Source of the DNA: Pseudomonas asplenii | GTDB taxonomy: Bacteria; Pseudomonadota; Gammaproteobacteria; Pseudomonadales; Pseudomonadaceae | Direction: 5' to 3' | Length of the DNA stretch: 64,000 nt | Assembly (NCBI RefSeq): GCF_001293465.1 | Contig: NZ_JSYZ01000001.1 | Span: forward strand, 203,791-267,790 | In this document: positions 31,817 through 41,231 of the stretch, piece after piece | How positions within the stretch are numbered: position 1 is the stretch's first letter | How the letters are laid out: each line of letters begins with the position of its first letter | Notes under the pieces: generated by a model | Databases searched by the model: none | Told to the model about the DNA's origin: nothing | Seen by the model: only the letters and a program-made list of their open reading frames with translations | Made by a program: the position numbers and the translations under genes

Positions 31817-33259
31817 TCAGGCGACGCGATAGCCGGGGCGCACGATCTTCAGGCTCAGCGCACAGGTCAGGGCAAAGGGCACGAGCATCGCGACGGCCAT
31901 GCCGATGATGAACACCGGAATCGACTGCGGGACGATCGAGATGAAACCCGGCAGGCCGCCCACACCGATGGCCGAGGCCAGCACCTTGTTCAGCGACAGG
32001 AACACGCTGGCCAGGGCCGAGCCGATCAGGGCGGCGTAGAACGGGAACTTGTAGCGCAGGTTGACGCCGAACATCGCAGGTTCCGTGATGCCGAAGTAGG
32101 CGGAAATCGCCGAAGTCGAGGCCATGCTGCGATCCCGGGCGTTGCGGCTCATGTAGAACACCGCGAGCGCTGCACTGCCCTGGGCCAGGTTGGACATCAC
32201 GATCATCGGCCAGATGAAGGTACCGCCATGGCCGGAGATCAGTTGCAGGTCCACTGCGAGGAACATGTGGTGCATGCCGGTGATCACCAGCGGCGCATAC
32301 AGCAGACCGAACACCGCACCGCCGACCGCCGGTGCCACGTCGAACAGCCAGACCATCCCCTCGGTGATCAGGATGCCCAGGTGACGGGTCACCGGGCCGA
32401 TGATCGCCAGGGCCAGAACACCGGTGACGACGATGGTGGTGATCGGCACCACGAGCAACTGGACGGCATTCGGTACCCGCGCGCGCAGCCATTTCTCGAT
32501 CACACTCATGACGTAGGCGGCCAGCAGGATCGGCAGGATCTGCCCCTGGTAGCCGACCTTCTCGATCCGGAACCAGCCGAAGATATCGAAGTACGGCAGG
32601 CTCTGACCGTCGAGGCCGGCCACCGCCTTGCCGTAGTTCCAGGCGTTGAGCAGGTCGGGATGGACCAGCATCAGGCCAAGGACGATACCGAGGATTTCGC
32701 TACCGCCGAAACGCTTGGCCGCCGACCAGCCGACCAGCGCCGGCAGGAACACGAACGAGGTGTTGGCCATGAGATTGATCAGGCTCCACAGCCCCTCCAG
32801 CGACGGATAGGCTTCGAGGAGCGTCTTGCCATCGACGAACATGCCCTTGGCGCCCATGAGGTTGTTCACCCCCATCAGCAGGCCGGCAATGATCAGCGCC
32901 GGCAGGATCGGCATGAACACATCGGAGAACACCCGCACCAGGCGTTGCATGGCGTTGCTCTTGTCGGCGCCGGCCTTCTTGACGTCGGCGATGGTCGATG
33001 CGGCGAGGCCGGTGGCCTCGCGCAGCGCGGCGTAAACCCGCTCCACCTCGCCGGGACCGATGACGATCTGGAACAGCCCGCCGGTGAAGAACGAGCCCTT
33101 GACCAGATCGATCGCGGACAACGCGGCCCGGTCGACCTTGTTCGGGTCCTTGAGCGCCAGCCGCAGGCGGGTGACGCAGTGAGCGGCCTGCTCGAGGTTG
33201 TCGGCACCGCCGAGGCCGCTCAGCAACTGGCGGGCTATATTCGGATAGTCGTGGCTCAT
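31817..33259 (-). CDS. treB: Trehalose-specific PTS permease EIIBC
   Basis: 480 residues. The N-terminal EIIB domain has phospho-Cys28 in HCVTRLRL. The EIIC domain has about ten membrane helices and the family blocks PALIIAGLLMGVNN, GMHHMFLAVD and ITEPAMFGVNLRYKFPF. No EIIA domain is attached; it comes from the three-domain fusion further down the operon. It imports trehalose as trehalose 6-phosphate. First gene of the minus-strand operon, divergent from treR. The leader has a GGAAG ribosome site overlapped by an AAGAAAAA motif. Confidence 0.93.
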   Translation of the reverse strand: MSHDYPNIARQLLSGLGGADNLEQAAHCVTRLRLALKDPNKVDRAALSAIDLVKGSFFTGGLFQIVIGPGEVERVYAALREATGLAASTIADVKKAGADKSNAMQRLVRVFSDVFMPILPALIIAGLLMGVNNLMGAKGMFVDGKTLLEAYPSLEGLWSLINLMANTSFVFLPALVGWSAAKRFGGSEILGIVLGLMLVHPDLLNAWNYGKAVAGLDGQSLPYFDIFGWFRIEKVGYQGQILPILLAAYVMSVIEKWLRARVPNAVQLLVVPITTIVVTGVLALAIIGPVTRHLGILITEGMVWLFDVAPAVGGAVFGLLYAPLVITGMHHMFLAVDLQLISGHGGTFIWPMIVMSNLAQGSAALAVFYMSRNARDRSMASTSAISAYFGITEPAMFGVNLRYKFPFYAALIGSALASVFLSLNKVLASAIGVGGLPGFISIVPQSIPVFIIGMAVAMLVPFALTCALSLKIVRPGYRVA

Positions 33260-33261
33260 GA

Positions 33262-33269
33262 TTTTTCTT
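33262..33269 (-). promoter_or_regulatory. Possible Hfq/Crc A-rich motif at the treB start
   Basis: Minus-strand AAGAAAAA, three bases before the ATG and overlapping the GGAAG ribosome site. It fits AANAANAA, so Hfq/Crc binding here could block translation of the permease when better carbon sources are present. Confidence 0.45.
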
Positions 33270-33316
33270 CCGCGCTGATTGTTATTGGAGGTTGTCGCAG
33301 CACATGAGTAGACGTT

Positions 33317-33358
33317 ACTCGTCTGTACGAGTTAAAGCAACAACTCGTACAGACGAGT
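33317..33358. promoter_or_regulatory. Pair of TreR operators, mirror-image
   Basis: Site 1 (33317-33333) is ACTCGTCTGTACGAGTT. Site 2 (33342-33358) is its exact reverse complement, 8 bases later. Each is itself a palindrome, ACTCGT-N4-ACGAGT, the shape expected for a GntR-family dimer. They lie between treB and treR, 58-99 bp from the treB start and 126-167 bp from the treR start, so TreR likely controls both directions. Confidence 0.82.
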
Positions 33359-33483
33359 TGAGCGTTTATTGGCAAAAAGCCCGACAAATGGACAAAGCCT
33401 CGACCTGCCCTTAAGGTTCCATTCCTTGGGACATCCCGTCCGCTACGCTGTTACCGGGCGATTTCCGATCCAGAGCGAACACC

Positions 33484-34188
33484 ATGAGCAAATACAACCA
33501 GATCTACAGCGATCTGCTTGCCAGCATCACCACCGAACAATTGGAAAAAGGCGCCCGGCTCCCTTCGGAAACCGAGCTGATGGACAGCTACCAGGCCAGC
33601 CGCGGCACCGTGCGCAAGGCCATCGAGCAGTTGCAGGAACGGGGTTTTGCCCAGAAGATCCACGGCAAGGGCACCTTCGTGCTGTCACGCAGCCCGATCG
33701 AGTTCCAGCTCGGCGGCATCGTCACCTTCCAGGAAGCCCATTCGAGCCTGGGCAACAACATCGGTACGGAAGTCGTGGAGTTCAGCGAAGTACCGCTGGA
33801 GGGTTTCCTGCAGGAACGCCTGCAGGGCGAACCGGGCAGCCCGGTGATCCGGATCAAGCGGGTCAGGCGCATCGACGGCAAGCGGATCATTCTCGACATC
33901 AACCACTTCCTCGCCGAGCTGATTCCCGGCCTCACCCGGGAGATCGCCGAACACTCGATCTACGCCTACATCGAGCAAACCCTGCAACTGAACATCAGCT
34001 TCGCCCAGCGCACCATCGAGGCGATGCGCTGCAGCAAGGACGACCTGCAGCACCTGGACCTGGACGGCGCCAGCCACGTGATCGTGGTGAAGAACCAGAC
34101 CTTCCTGCAGGACGGCCGGCAGTTCGAGTACACCGAGTCGCGGCATACGCTGGACAAGTTCTACTTTTCGGATGTGGCGCGGCGCTGA
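33484..34188 (+). CDS. treR: Trehalose operon repressor TreR (GntR/HutC family)
   Basis: 234 residues. N-terminal GntR winged helix (GARLPSETELMDSYQASRGTVRKAIEQLQERGFAQKIHGKGTFV) and C-terminal UTRA ligand-binding domain, ending near YTESRHTLDKFYF. In this family trehalose 6-phosphate is the usual inducer. The gene is divergent from the trehalose PTS operon and has two palindromic operators between them. Its own start is ATG 33484. Confidence 0.92.
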   Translation: MSKYNQIYSDLLASITTEQLEKGARLPSETELMDSYQASRGTVRKAIEQLQERGFAQKIHGKGTFVLSRSPIEFQLGGIVTFQEAHSSLGNNIGTEVVEFSEVPLEGFLQERLQGEPGSPVIRIKRVRRIDGKRIILDINHFLAELIPGLTREIAEHSIYAYIEQTLQLNISFAQRTIEAMRCSKDDLQHLDLDGASHVIVVKNQTFLQDGRQFEYTESRHTLDKFYFSDVARR

Positions 34189-34207
34189 GGCGCTGCCAGC
34201 CGATGAT

Positions 34208-34371
34208 TCACAGCACCAGTGCCAGCAACTCGGGGCTCACCGCACCGAGTTTGCCGGTGGCCTTGGTGAGCCCGACCAGGTCCGGCACCACTTCAATGAC
34301 GTGATCAAGTCAGATGCCAATCGAAGTCTCTCGGCAAGGTCAACAGGGAGATGAGCAACACTTAACGCACC
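34208..34371 (-). pseudogene. Possible decayed gene remnant beside the toxin-antitoxin pair
   Basis: Two adjacent minus-strand frames look protein-like but neither has a full gene. One reads LPVDLAERLRLASDLI (about 34320-34370); the other, after an in-frame stop at 34310-34312, reads VVPDLVGLTKATGKL and ends SPELLALVL then TGA at 34208. A single frameshift would join them. I do not recognise the family. Treat as tentative. Confidence 0.25.
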
Positions 34372-34405
34372 TGAAGCTGCCGGTATGGGTGGAAAAGTGG
34401 CGCGA

Positions 34406-34819
34406 TCAAAAGAAAAGTGCAGGACTGACCGCAAACCGCTTACTCAATGCCGCAATGTGGTCGCGGGTCAAGTTGCGGCCACGGCCATTAAGAATCTTGC
34501 ACACCAGTGACTTGCTACCAATCTCTGGCAGATCAGCCACTCCTAGACCATGTTGCTCCATCAGCAACCGAAGCACGTCAACGCCTCCCAACTTTGCCAC
34601 CCGTGCGTTGAACGCCACAAACTCCTCAGACTCGTTTTCCCAACTCTCAATGGAGCGAGCCAGGATTTCGATCAGCGGACGGTTGACCTCATAGTCCTCA
34701 AGCAGATCATCCATCAACGCCAGCGCCTTGGCGTAGTCGTCATCATTGGCTATGCGGCTAATGAAGCCCGCCTCGCTGAACAAGGCATGGGCTTTTTCCT
34801 TGATGGCGGCAAACCCCAT
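34406..34819 (-). CDS. higA: HigA-type antitoxin
   Basis: 137 residues. The C-terminal part is a helix-turn-helix (LLMEQHGLGVADLPEIGSKS then NGRGRNLTRDHIAALSKRFAVSPALFF). The N-terminal ~70 residues are acidic and helical (DDDYAKALALMDDLLEDYEVNRP) and should bind the toxin. It starts 1 bp after the toxin stop. The toxin-first order and size match HigBA modules. It should neutralise HigB and repress its own promoter. Confidence 0.87.
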   Translation of the reverse strand: MGFAAIKEKAHALFSEAGFISRIANDDDYAKALALMDDLLEDYEVNRPLIEILARSIESWENESEEFVAFNARVAKLGGVDVLRLLMEQHGLGVADLPEIGSKSLVCKILNGRGRNLTRDHIAALSKRFAVSPALFF

Positions 34820-34820
34820 A

Positions 34821-35132
34821 TCAATCAGCCTCCTTCCGGTAACGTTTGCAAAGCTTGTCGTACTCGGCATGAGTCACGATGTGCTTGACGTACAGGCGGT
34901 TGTCGCGAAACTCGATGAAGGCAATCAGACGAAGATTGTTGCCACCAATGTCGAGTACCCACCACTTATCCTTGTATTTGAAGTTGTCCAGTGATGGAAA
35001 AACCTTCCTAAGCGCCTGCGGTGTATCGAAGTCGCCGGATCGCAAGACCCGATAGGTGCGGTCGATAGCTTCAACATCGTTTGGGTAGGCTCTTGCCGCA
35101 TCGCTGAACGGCTTTCTGGATATGACGTGCAT
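34821..35132 (-). CDS. higB: HigB-type mRNA-interferase toxin
   Basis: 103 residues. RelE/HigB fold: MHVISRKPFSDAARAYPND, a middle block FKYKDKWWVLDIGGNNLRLIAFIEF and the C-terminal VKHIVTHAEYDKL with the conserved His. This group cuts mRNA at the ribosome. It is first in the two-gene operon, with a promoter and palindrome directly upstream. Base composition is more AT-rich than neighbours, which suggests transfer. Confidence 0.88.
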   Translation of the reverse strand: MHVISRKPFSDAARAYPNDVEAIDRTYRVLRSGDFDTPQALRKVFPSLDNFKYKDKWWVLDIGGNNLRLIAFIEFRDNRLYVKHIVTHAEYDKLCKRYRKEAD

Positions 35133-35358
35133 GTCGTTTCATGCCCACGGATATAGAATGATAAAAAGTTGACATTTTGTCAACCGCGATTGGCCGGTCC
35201 AGCTTTCTGCATGAAACGCAGTCCGCTCTTGATCACCATGGTCGGGGCTCCGCGCGAGAGTTTCTTGAGTGTACAGAGATAGAAAACGCAAGAAGACCAG
35301 TGTGTTTTCAGGATATTGCGACGGTTAAGAGCAGCGAATTTTCCTATAGCCAGAAACG
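35133..35358. other. Non-coding stretch upstream of higB
   Basis: About 226 bp with no gene I can support. It holds the higB promoter and operator at the left. On the minus strand a short frame with MVIKSGLRFMQKAGPANRG ends at 35180, but it has no recognised family and no good ribosome site. Confidence 0.4.
35168..35184 (-). promoter_or_regulatory. higBA operator overlapping the -35 box
   Basis: GTTGACA-AAA-TGTCAAC palindrome (minus strand), whose left half supplies a consensus -35 TTGACA. A weak -10 (TATCAT or CATTCT) lies 14-17 bp further on. HigA binding here would block RNA polymerase. Confidence 0.68.
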
Positions 35359-35396
35359 ACAATGGCGGTCGATACCGAGGTATCGACCGCCATTGT
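35359..35396. terminator. Terminator after guaA
   Basis: 17-bp perfect stem around AATGGCGGTCGATAC with a 4-nt loop, starting 31 bp beyond the guaA stop. The T stretch is short on both strands (TTTT rightwards, GTCGTTTC leftwards). Confidence 0.75.
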
Positions 35397-35427
35397 TTTA
35401 ACGCCTTGAGCCTACATCAGGCAGGGA

Positions 35428-37005
35428 TCACTCCCACTCGATAGTTGCCGGCGGCTTGCTCGACACATCGTAGGTCACGCGGGAAATGCCTTCGATCTCG
35501 TTGATGATCCGGCCGCTGACCGTCTCCAGCAGTTCGTAAGGCAGGTGCGCCCAGCGCGCAGTCATGAAGTCGATGGTTTCCACCGCACGCAGGGCCACGA
35601 CCCAGGCGTAGCGACGGCCGTCACCGACCACACCTACCGATTTCACCGGCTGGAACACCACGAAAGCCTGGCTGACCTTGTGGTACCAATCGGCCTTGCG
35701 CAGTTCCTCGATGAAGATGTGGTCGGCGCGACGCAGCAGGTCGGCGTATTCCTTCTTCACTTCGCCAAGGATCCGCACGCCCAGGCCCGGGCCCGGGAAT
35801 GGGTGACGGTAGACCATGTCATACGGCAGACCGAGTTCCAGGCCGAGGCGACGAACCTCGTCCTTGAACAGCTCGCGCAACGGCTCGACCAGCTTGAGGT
35901 TCATCTCTTCCGGCAGGCCACCGACGTTGTGGTGGGACTTGATCACGTGGGCCTTGCCGCTCTTCGCGCCAGCCGATTCGATCACGTCCGGGTAGATGGT
36001 GCCCTGGGCCAGGAACTTGATGTTGTTAAGCTTGCAGGATTCGGCATCGAACACGTCGATGAAGGTGCGACCGATAATCTTGCGCTTCTTCTCCGGGTCG
36101 GCTTCGCCGGCCAGGTTGTTGAGGAACTGCTCCTCGGCGTTGGCGCGGATCACCTTGACGCCCATGTTCTCGGCGAACATGGCCATCACCTGGTCACCTT
36201 CGTGCAGGCGCAGCAGGCCGTTGTCGACAAATACGCAGGTCAACTGGTCGCCGATAGCCTTGTGCAGCAGCGCCGCGACCACCGAGGAGTCGACACCGCC
36301 GGACAGGCCCAGCAGGACGTTGTCGCTGCCAACCTGGGCGCGGATCTGGGCAATGGCGTCGTCGGCGATGTGCGACGGGGTCCACAGCGCTTCGCAACCA
36401 CAGATGTCGAGGACAAAACGCGACAGGATGCGGCCGCCCTGCTTGGTGTGGGTCACCTCTGGGTGGAACTGCACGCCGTAGTAGCGCAGGTCGTCGTTGA
36501 ACATGCCGGCGATCGGGCAGCTCGGGGTGCTGGCCAGGATGTGGAAGTTCTCCGGCATCCGGGTGACCTTGTCACCATGGCTCATCCACACGTCGAGGCC
36601 GTACAGGCCGTCGGCGTCGATGTGGTCCTCGATACCGTCCAGCAGACGGCTCTTGCCGACCACGTCGACGCGGGCGTAACCGAATTCACGCAGCTCGGAA
36701 CCTTCGACCTTGCCGCCCATCTGTTCGGCCATGGTCTGCATGCCGTAGCAGATACCGAAGACCGGTACGCCCAGTTCGAACACCGCCTGCGGGCAGCGTG
36801 GGCTGTTGGCTTCGTGTACCGACTCGGGGCCGCCGGCGAGGATGACGCCTTTGGGAGCGAATTCGCGAATCGCCTCGTCGTCCATGTCGAACGGATGCAG
36901 CTCGCAGTACACCCCGATCTCACGCACGCGGCGGGCGATCAGTTGGGTGTACTGGGAACCGAAGTCGAGGATCAGGATGCGGTGGGCGTGAATGTCGAGG
37001 GCCAT
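35428..37005 (-). CDS. guaA: GMP synthase (glutamine-hydrolysing)
   Basis: 525 residues. An N-terminal class I glutamine amidotransferase has nucleophile Cys in [16 protein letters not shown] and a His-Glu pair in FHPEVTHT. The ATP-pyrophosphatase domain has P-loop [14 protein letters not shown]. The C-terminal dimerisation part ends [17 protein letters not shown]. It converts XMP to GMP using glutamine and ATP. Second gene of the guaBA operon. Confidence 0.97.
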   Translation of the reverse strand: MALDIHAHRILILDFGSQYTQLIARRVREIGVYCELHPFDMDDEAIREFAPKGVILAGGPESVHEANSPRCPQAVFELGVPVFGICYGMQTMAEQMGGKVEGSELREFGYARVDVVGKSRLLDGIEDHIDADGLYGLDVWMSHGDKVTRMPENFHILASTPSCPIAGMFNDDLRYYGVQFHPEVTHTKQGGRILSRFVLDICGCEALWTPSHIADDAIAQIRAQVGSDNVLLGLSGGVDSSVVAALLHKAIGDQLTCVFVDNGLLRLHEGDQVMAMFAENMGVKVIRANAEEQFLNNLAGEADPEKKRKIIGRTFIDVFDAESCKLNNIKFLAQGTIYPDVIESAGAKSGKAHVIKSHHNVGGLPEEMNLKLVEPLRELFKDEVRRLGLELGLPYDMVYRHPFPGPGLGVRILGEVKKEYADLLRRADHIFIEELRKADWYHKVSQAFVVFQPVKSVGVVGDGRRYAWVVALRAVETIDFMTARWAHLPYELLETVSGRIINEIEGISRVTYDVSSKPPATIEWE

Positions 37006-37038
37006 GGCTCATTCTCGTCTGTGAAATCAGAAACAACA

Positions 37039-37061
37039 CGGGGCTGTCATCAACAGCCCCG
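37039..37061 (-). terminator. Hairpin between guaB and guaA
   Basis: CGGGGCTG / CAGCCCCG stem with a 7-nt loop in the 105-bp gap between the two genes. On the minus strand only TGTTGTTTC follows, so it may attenuate rather than stop transcription. Confidence 0.5.
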
Positions 37062-37110
37062 GTTCAAATTCGTCAATCGCCTCCCGACCAGCGCCAGGAG
37101 GCGATCACTA

Positions 37111-38580
37111 TCAGCCTACGCGATAGTTTGGAGCTTCCTTGGTGATCTGCACGTCGTGGACGTGAGATTCGGCCATGCCGGCACCGGTGATACGCACGAA
37201 CTCGGGCTTGGTGCGCATCTCCTCGATGTTGGCGCTGCCGGTGTAGCCCATCGAGGAACGCAGGCCGCCCATCAGTTGGTGAACGATGGCGGTCAGGGTG
37301 CCCTTGTAGGGTACGCGACCTTCGATACCTTCCGGCACCAGCTTCTCGGCACCTGCGGAGGAGTCCTGGAAGTAGCGGTCGGAGGAACCCTGGGACTGCG
37401 CCATCGCACCCAGCGAACCCATGCCGCGGTAGGCCTTGTAGGAACGGCCCTGGAACAGTTCGATCTCGCCTGGCGCTTCTTCGGTACCGGCGAACATCGA
37501 ACCCATCATCACGCAGGAGGCGCCGGCCACGATGGCCTTGGACAGGTCGCCGGAGAAACGGATGCCACCGTCGGCGATCAGCGGAACACCGGTGCCTTCA
37601 AGGGCAGCGGCGACGTTGGCGATGGCGCTGATCTGCGGGACGCCGACACCGGCGACGATACGGGTGGTGCAGATCGAGCCCGGGCCGATACCGACCTTGA
37701 CCGCATCCGCGCCCGCCTCGGCCAGGGCCTTGGCCGCAGCGCCGGTGGCGATGTTGCCGCCGATTACCTGCACCTGCGGGAAGTTTTCCTTGACCCAGCG
37801 AACGCGGTCGATCACACCCTTGGAGTGACCGTGGGCGGTGTCGACCACCACCACGTCAACGCCGGCATTGACCAGCGCGGTCACGCGGTCGCCAGTGTCC
37901 TTGCCGGTGCCGACCGCGGCGCCGACGCGCAGACGACCCTGGTCGTCCTTGCTGGCCAGCGGGTAGGCCTTGGATTTCTCGATGTCCTTGACGGTCATCA
38001 TGCCCTTGAGGGCGAACTTGTCGTCGACGATCAGGACCTTTTCCAGGCGGTGCTTGTGCAGCAGCGCACGGACTTCGGCCTTGTCGGCACCTTCGCGAAC
38101 GGTGACCAGACGCTCTTTCGGCGTCATCACTTCGCGAACAGGGACATCCAGACGGGTTTCGAAACGCACGTCACGGGAAGTGACGATGCCCACCAGGTCG
38201 CCATCGTGCAGTACTGGCACGCCGGAGATGTTGTGCATGCGGGTCAGTTCGAGCAGGTCACGGACCGAGGCGTCGGCCTCGATGGTGATCGGGTCCTTGA
38301 CGACACCGGCCTCGAACTTCTTGACCTTGCGCACTTCGGCAGCCTGCTGCTCGATGGTCATGTTCTTGTGGATGATACCGATACCGCCTTCCTGGGCCAT
38401 GGCAATGGCCAGACGAGCTTCGGTGACGGTGTCCATGGCAGCGGAAACCAGCGGAATATTCAGCTCGATGCCACGGGTGAGACGGGTTTTGAGACTGACT
38501 TCGTTGGGAAGCACCTCGGAATAACCGGGCACAAGGAGAATGTCGTCGAAAGTCAGGGCTTCTTGGCTGATACGCAGCAT
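37111..38580 (-). CDS. guaB: IMP dehydrogenase
   Basis: 489 residues. A TIM-barrel catalytic domain is interrupted by two CBS domains (around residues 95-210). The catalytic Cys lies in [15 protein letters not shown], and the flap has the usual Arg-Tyr-type sequence near GRVPYKGTL. It oxidises IMP to XMP, the committed step to guanine nucleotides. First gene of guaBA, with a strong promoter just upstream. Confidence 0.97.
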   Translation of the reverse strand: MLRISQEALTFDDILLVPGYSEVLPNEVSLKTRLTRGIELNIPLVSAAMDTVTEARLAIAMAQEGGIGIIHKNMTIEQQAAEVRKVKKFEAGVVKDPITIEADASVRDLLELTRMHNISGVPVLHDGDLVGIVTSRDVRFETRLDVPVREVMTPKERLVTVREGADKAEVRALLHKHRLEKVLIVDDKFALKGMMTVKDIEKSKAYPLASKDDQGRLRVGAAVGTGKDTGDRVTALVNAGVDVVVVDTAHGHSKGVIDRVRWVKENFPQVQVIGGNIATGAAAKALAEAGADAVKVGIGPGSICTTRIVAGVGVPQISAIANVAAALEGTGVPLIADGGIRFSGDLSKAIVAGASCVMMGSMFAGTEEAPGEIELFQGRSYKAYRGMGSLGAMAQSQGSSDRYFQDSSAGAEKLVPEGIEGRVPYKGTLTAIVHQLMGGLRSSMGYTGSANIEEMRTKPEFVRITGAGMAESHVHDVQITKEAPNYRVG

Positions 38581-38616
38581 CGCGGGGGCTCCCGGGCGGG
38601 AAAATGGAAGCGCGCC

Positions 38617-38645
38617 ATTATACTCACACCAGGGCCCCGGCTCAA
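38617..38645 (-). promoter_or_regulatory. Sigma-70 promoter of guaBA
   Basis: Minus strand: -35 TTGAGC, exactly 17 bp, -10 TATAAT, 37 bp before the guaB ATG. The perfect -10 and ideal spacing suggest strong constitutive transcription. Confidence 0.8.
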
Positions 38646-38662
38646 TGTAAACCTTGGCCTAT

Positions 38663-39211
38663 TTACAGCTCGACCTGCACCCAGGCGACGGGCTGATCCA
38701 GCCAGTCGGCGAACTCGTCGAGAAACGCCTGCCTGAAACCGGCTTCCAGCCAGTTATTGAAGATGAATCCCAGGTTGGAGAAGGCGCAGGGCTGAAGGAA
38801 CAGGAAACCGTTGATGTCGTCCTCATGCCCGCACAATGGGCAGATGAAGTTCTCGGTGCGCCCCGGCATCCAGTCTTCCAGGCTGTCGAACAGCGCCTCG
38901 CCGACTTCCCGGCGGCATTCGGCACAGCCGGCCTCTTCGAGAAAGCCCCTGGACGGAGTATAGATGCAGCGCTTGGTGACGATCTCCAGGCCGTTGATCG
39001 GCTCGCCGAACGGCAGCGCCTCGGGACGCAGGACCACATTGGCCGCACCGGGGGCGATGGCGTAGGCCATGCGATTGCCGGTGCGGCCGCAGGTGCTCAG
39101 TTGCTCCTCGACGATGTTCTTGCGTACCAGCCAACGCAGGATCGCCCGGGCACGAGGCTCGTGAACCGGCAGGGTGGAGATTTTCGGGACGATGATGCTT
39201 TGGGTGTTCAT
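38663..39211 (-). CDS. Conserved Pseudomonas protein with zinc-ribbon-like Cys pairs
   Basis: 182 residues, no signal peptide or membrane helix. Two Cys pairs, CAEC (in EEAGCAECRREVGE) and CPLC (in FICPLCGHEDDINGF), are spaced like a zinc ribbon. Database entries of this protein are sometimes labelled sugar ABC transporter ATPase, which nothing in the sequence supports. Start MNTQSIIV at 39211 is preferred; MKSLSMNT at 39226 is possible. Function unknown; it sits between guaB and a TauE exporter gene. Confidence 0.7.
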   Translation of the reverse strand: MNTQSIIVPKISTLPVHEPRARAILRWLVRKNIVEEQLSTCGRTGNRMAYAIAPGAANVVLRPEALPFGEPINGLEIVTKRCIYTPSRGFLEEAGCAECRREVGEALFDSLEDWMPGRTENFICPLCGHEDDINGFLFLQPCAFSNLGFIFNNWLEAGFRQAFLDEFADWLDQPVAWVQVEL

Positions 39212-39303
39212 GCTCAGGGACTTCATGGCTACGGGCGGGTGCGTCGGGAGAGAACAGCTTTTCGGCAACCCGGCGCAGCAGCTTAATCCCCTGCCCCCCT
39301 AGG

Positions 39304-40071
39304 TCAAGCACTGAAGTAGCGGCTGATCAGCGCAATGCCACTGGCCAGCACCAGCAAGGTCACCAGACGCACGAAGGCTTCACGGGACAATCTCGCCGTC
39401 ACCCGCCGGCCGATCCACAGCCCCAACGCCATTGCCGGCAGCAGGCACAGCGCCAACAGTAATAAAGGTAGTTCGGCGTAGACCCCGGCGATCACGAACA
39501 GCGACAGACGCACCACCGTGCTGCAACTGATCAGCGCGCTCTGCGTGGCCCGGGCCGCATCCTTGGGCAGCCGGCTGTTGAGGTAGATCGCATAGAGAAA
39601 GCCGCCACTGCCGAACAACGCGCCGAACATCCCGCCCACCGTCCCCATGGGCACTGCCCAGCCAGCCTTCAACTGTGTGGGCCGAACCTTGATCAGCAGG
39701 CTGTAGAGGGCATAGGCGCTGATGAACAGGCCCATCAGCAACAGCAGGATGTCGGACTTGAGGTTGAGCAGGAACACCACGCCCAGGGTGCAACCCACCG
39801 CCATGCAGGGCAACAGGCGCAACAGTTCCGAGCGGGCGACATCCTTGCGCGACGGCAGCAGGTTGCCGAACGCCGCGACGAAATCCAGCAACACCAGCAA
39901 CGGCACGATCTTCGACAACGGCATGAACAGGAGCAGGATCGGACCGGCCACCAGCGCCGTACCGAAACCGGCCACGCCAAAGACGATATAGGCCAGGGCG
40001 ACACCCAGTTCCACCACCAGCCAGTCGGTGGCACTGAACGGCCACTGGCTCAACAACGCGACGACACTCAT
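39304..40071 (-). CDS. TauE/SafE-family anion exporter
   Basis: 255 residues with about eight membrane helices. The two half-repeats show the family pattern: FGVAGFGTALVAGPILLLFMP near the N-terminus and GTVGGMFGALFGSGGFLYAIYL after the middle. The family exports sulfite, sulfoacetate or similar anions; the substrate here is unknown. ATG 40071 has GGAAG upstream. A LysR regulator gene diverges 101 bp away, so it probably controls this gene. Confidence 0.85.
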   Translation of the reverse strand: MSVVALLSQWPFSATDWLVVELGVALAYIVFGVAGFGTALVAGPILLLFMPLSKIVPLLVLLDFVAAFGNLLPSRKDVARSELLRLLPCMAVGCTLGVVFLLNLKSDILLLLMGLFISAYALYSLLIKVRPTQLKAGWAVPMGTVGGMFGALFGSGGFLYAIYLNSRLPKDAARATQSALISCSTVVRLSLFVIAGVYAELPLLLLALCLLPAMALGLWIGRRVTARLSREAFVRLVTLLVLASGIALISRYFSA

Positions 40072-40172
40072 GAGAAACGACTTCCACAATGGGTTCGCTT
40101 GACTTTAGCCATTGGCGAGCCTTGCGACTAATATGTTCAAAGCCCTTCACTCATCTCGAAAAGGCATGACTT

Positions 40173-41069
40173 GTGATTTCCACCCGCCAGTTGCGTTACT
40201 TCGTCGAAATCGCCGACTCCGGCAGTTTCAGTGCGGCCGCCGAGCGCCTGTTCATTGCCCAGTCCGCCTTGAGCCGGCAGATCAAGGAACTGGAACATCA
40301 CCTGCAAACGCCCCTTTTCGAGCGCACCGCACGCCAGCCGCGGCTGACAGCGGCTGGCGAGGCCTTCTATCCAAGGGCGAGAAACCTGCTGAACGAATTG
40401 AACAAGGCCAGCGAGCTGGCGACCCAGGTCGGCAATGGCCAACTGGGCACGTTGCGCCTGAGCCATTCCAGCACCGTGCCGATGAGCGGACGCCTGCTGC
40501 GGGCAATCGGTCATTACCTGGAGCAGAGCCCGGGCGCTTCGATGGATATCGCCAAGTTGTCTTCCGAGGCGCAACTTGAAGAGTTGGCCGAGGGTCGGCT
40601 GGATGTCGGCCTGTTGCGCCTGCCGGTGCTGCGCCAGCGCGAAGGCGTACAGATCCTGCCGCTGTTCAGCGAGCGCCTGTTGCTGGCCGCGCCACCGGAC
40701 CATGCGCTGGCGGGGTCGACCGAAGGCATTGACCTGGCACTGCTCAGGGACGAAGCCTTCATCTCCATCCCCCATCCCCAGCGGGGTGGCTTGAGTTACC
40801 TGTCGGCCGAGCTGTGCATGCGCCAGGGGTTCTTTCCCAAGGCGGCCCGAGTGGTATCGCGCAAGACCACTCAGTTGCAACTGATCCAGGCCGGGTTCGG
40901 CATCGCCCTGCTGCCGGAGTCGATGCGGGACATCGCCCCGGCCAACATCCACTTCCTGCCACTCAGTGACCCGGACTGCCAGAGCACCCTGGCCCTGGCC
41001 TGCCGCCAGGAACCGACACCGCTGGTGGCACAGTTCGTCGAGTGCTTCCGGCAGCACCTGCAACACTGA
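40173..41069 (+). CDS. LysR-family transcriptional regulator
   Basis: 298 residues starting at GTG, with AAGG eight bases upstream. N-terminal LysR helix-turn-helix (RQLRYFVEIADSGSFSAAAERLFIAQSALSRQIKELEHHL) and a C-terminal effector-binding domain. It is divergent from the TauE/SafE exporter gene, the usual arrangement for a LysR regulator and its target. The inducer is unknown. Confidence 0.9.
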   Translation: MISTRQLRYFVEIADSGSFSAAAERLFIAQSALSRQIKELEHHLQTPLFERTARQPRLTAAGEAFYPRARNLLNELNKASELATQVGNGQLGTLRLSHSSTVPMSGRLLRAIGHYLEQSPGASMDIAKLSSEAQLEELAEGRLDVGLLRLPVLRQREGVQILPLFSERLLLAAPPDHALAGSTEGIDLALLRDEAFISIPHPQRGGLSYLSAELCMRQGFFPKAARVVSRKTTQLQLIQAGFGIALLPESMRDIAPANIHFLPLSDPDCQSTLALACRQEPTPLVAQFVECFRQHLQH

Positions 41070-41231
41070 TTGCCCCTTGTGGGGCCAGGCTGGCTGGCGA
41101 TTGCGCCCTTCCAGACACGGAAGTTCCTGTTGAGTGGCCGCACAAAAGCCATCCTGATAAACCCACAAGAATAGTGGCCTCCATTCACAGAGCATGGTGA
41201 TCGGCCAGCAAATGCCTTTATCATGCCCGCC

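Noticed and set aside
33317..33358. Short repeats that might suggest a CRISPR-like array
   Set aside because: Only two copies, in inverted orientation, placed between a regulator and its target operon; operators explain them.
35180..35362. 60-codon minus-strand frame near guaA
   Set aside because: No recognised family and no clear ribosome site; it overlaps the guaA terminator.
35545..38736. 1063-codon plus-strand open frame across guaA and guaB
   Set aside because: It runs antisense through two certain genes and has low-complexity His/Val/Asp-rich composition with no family match.
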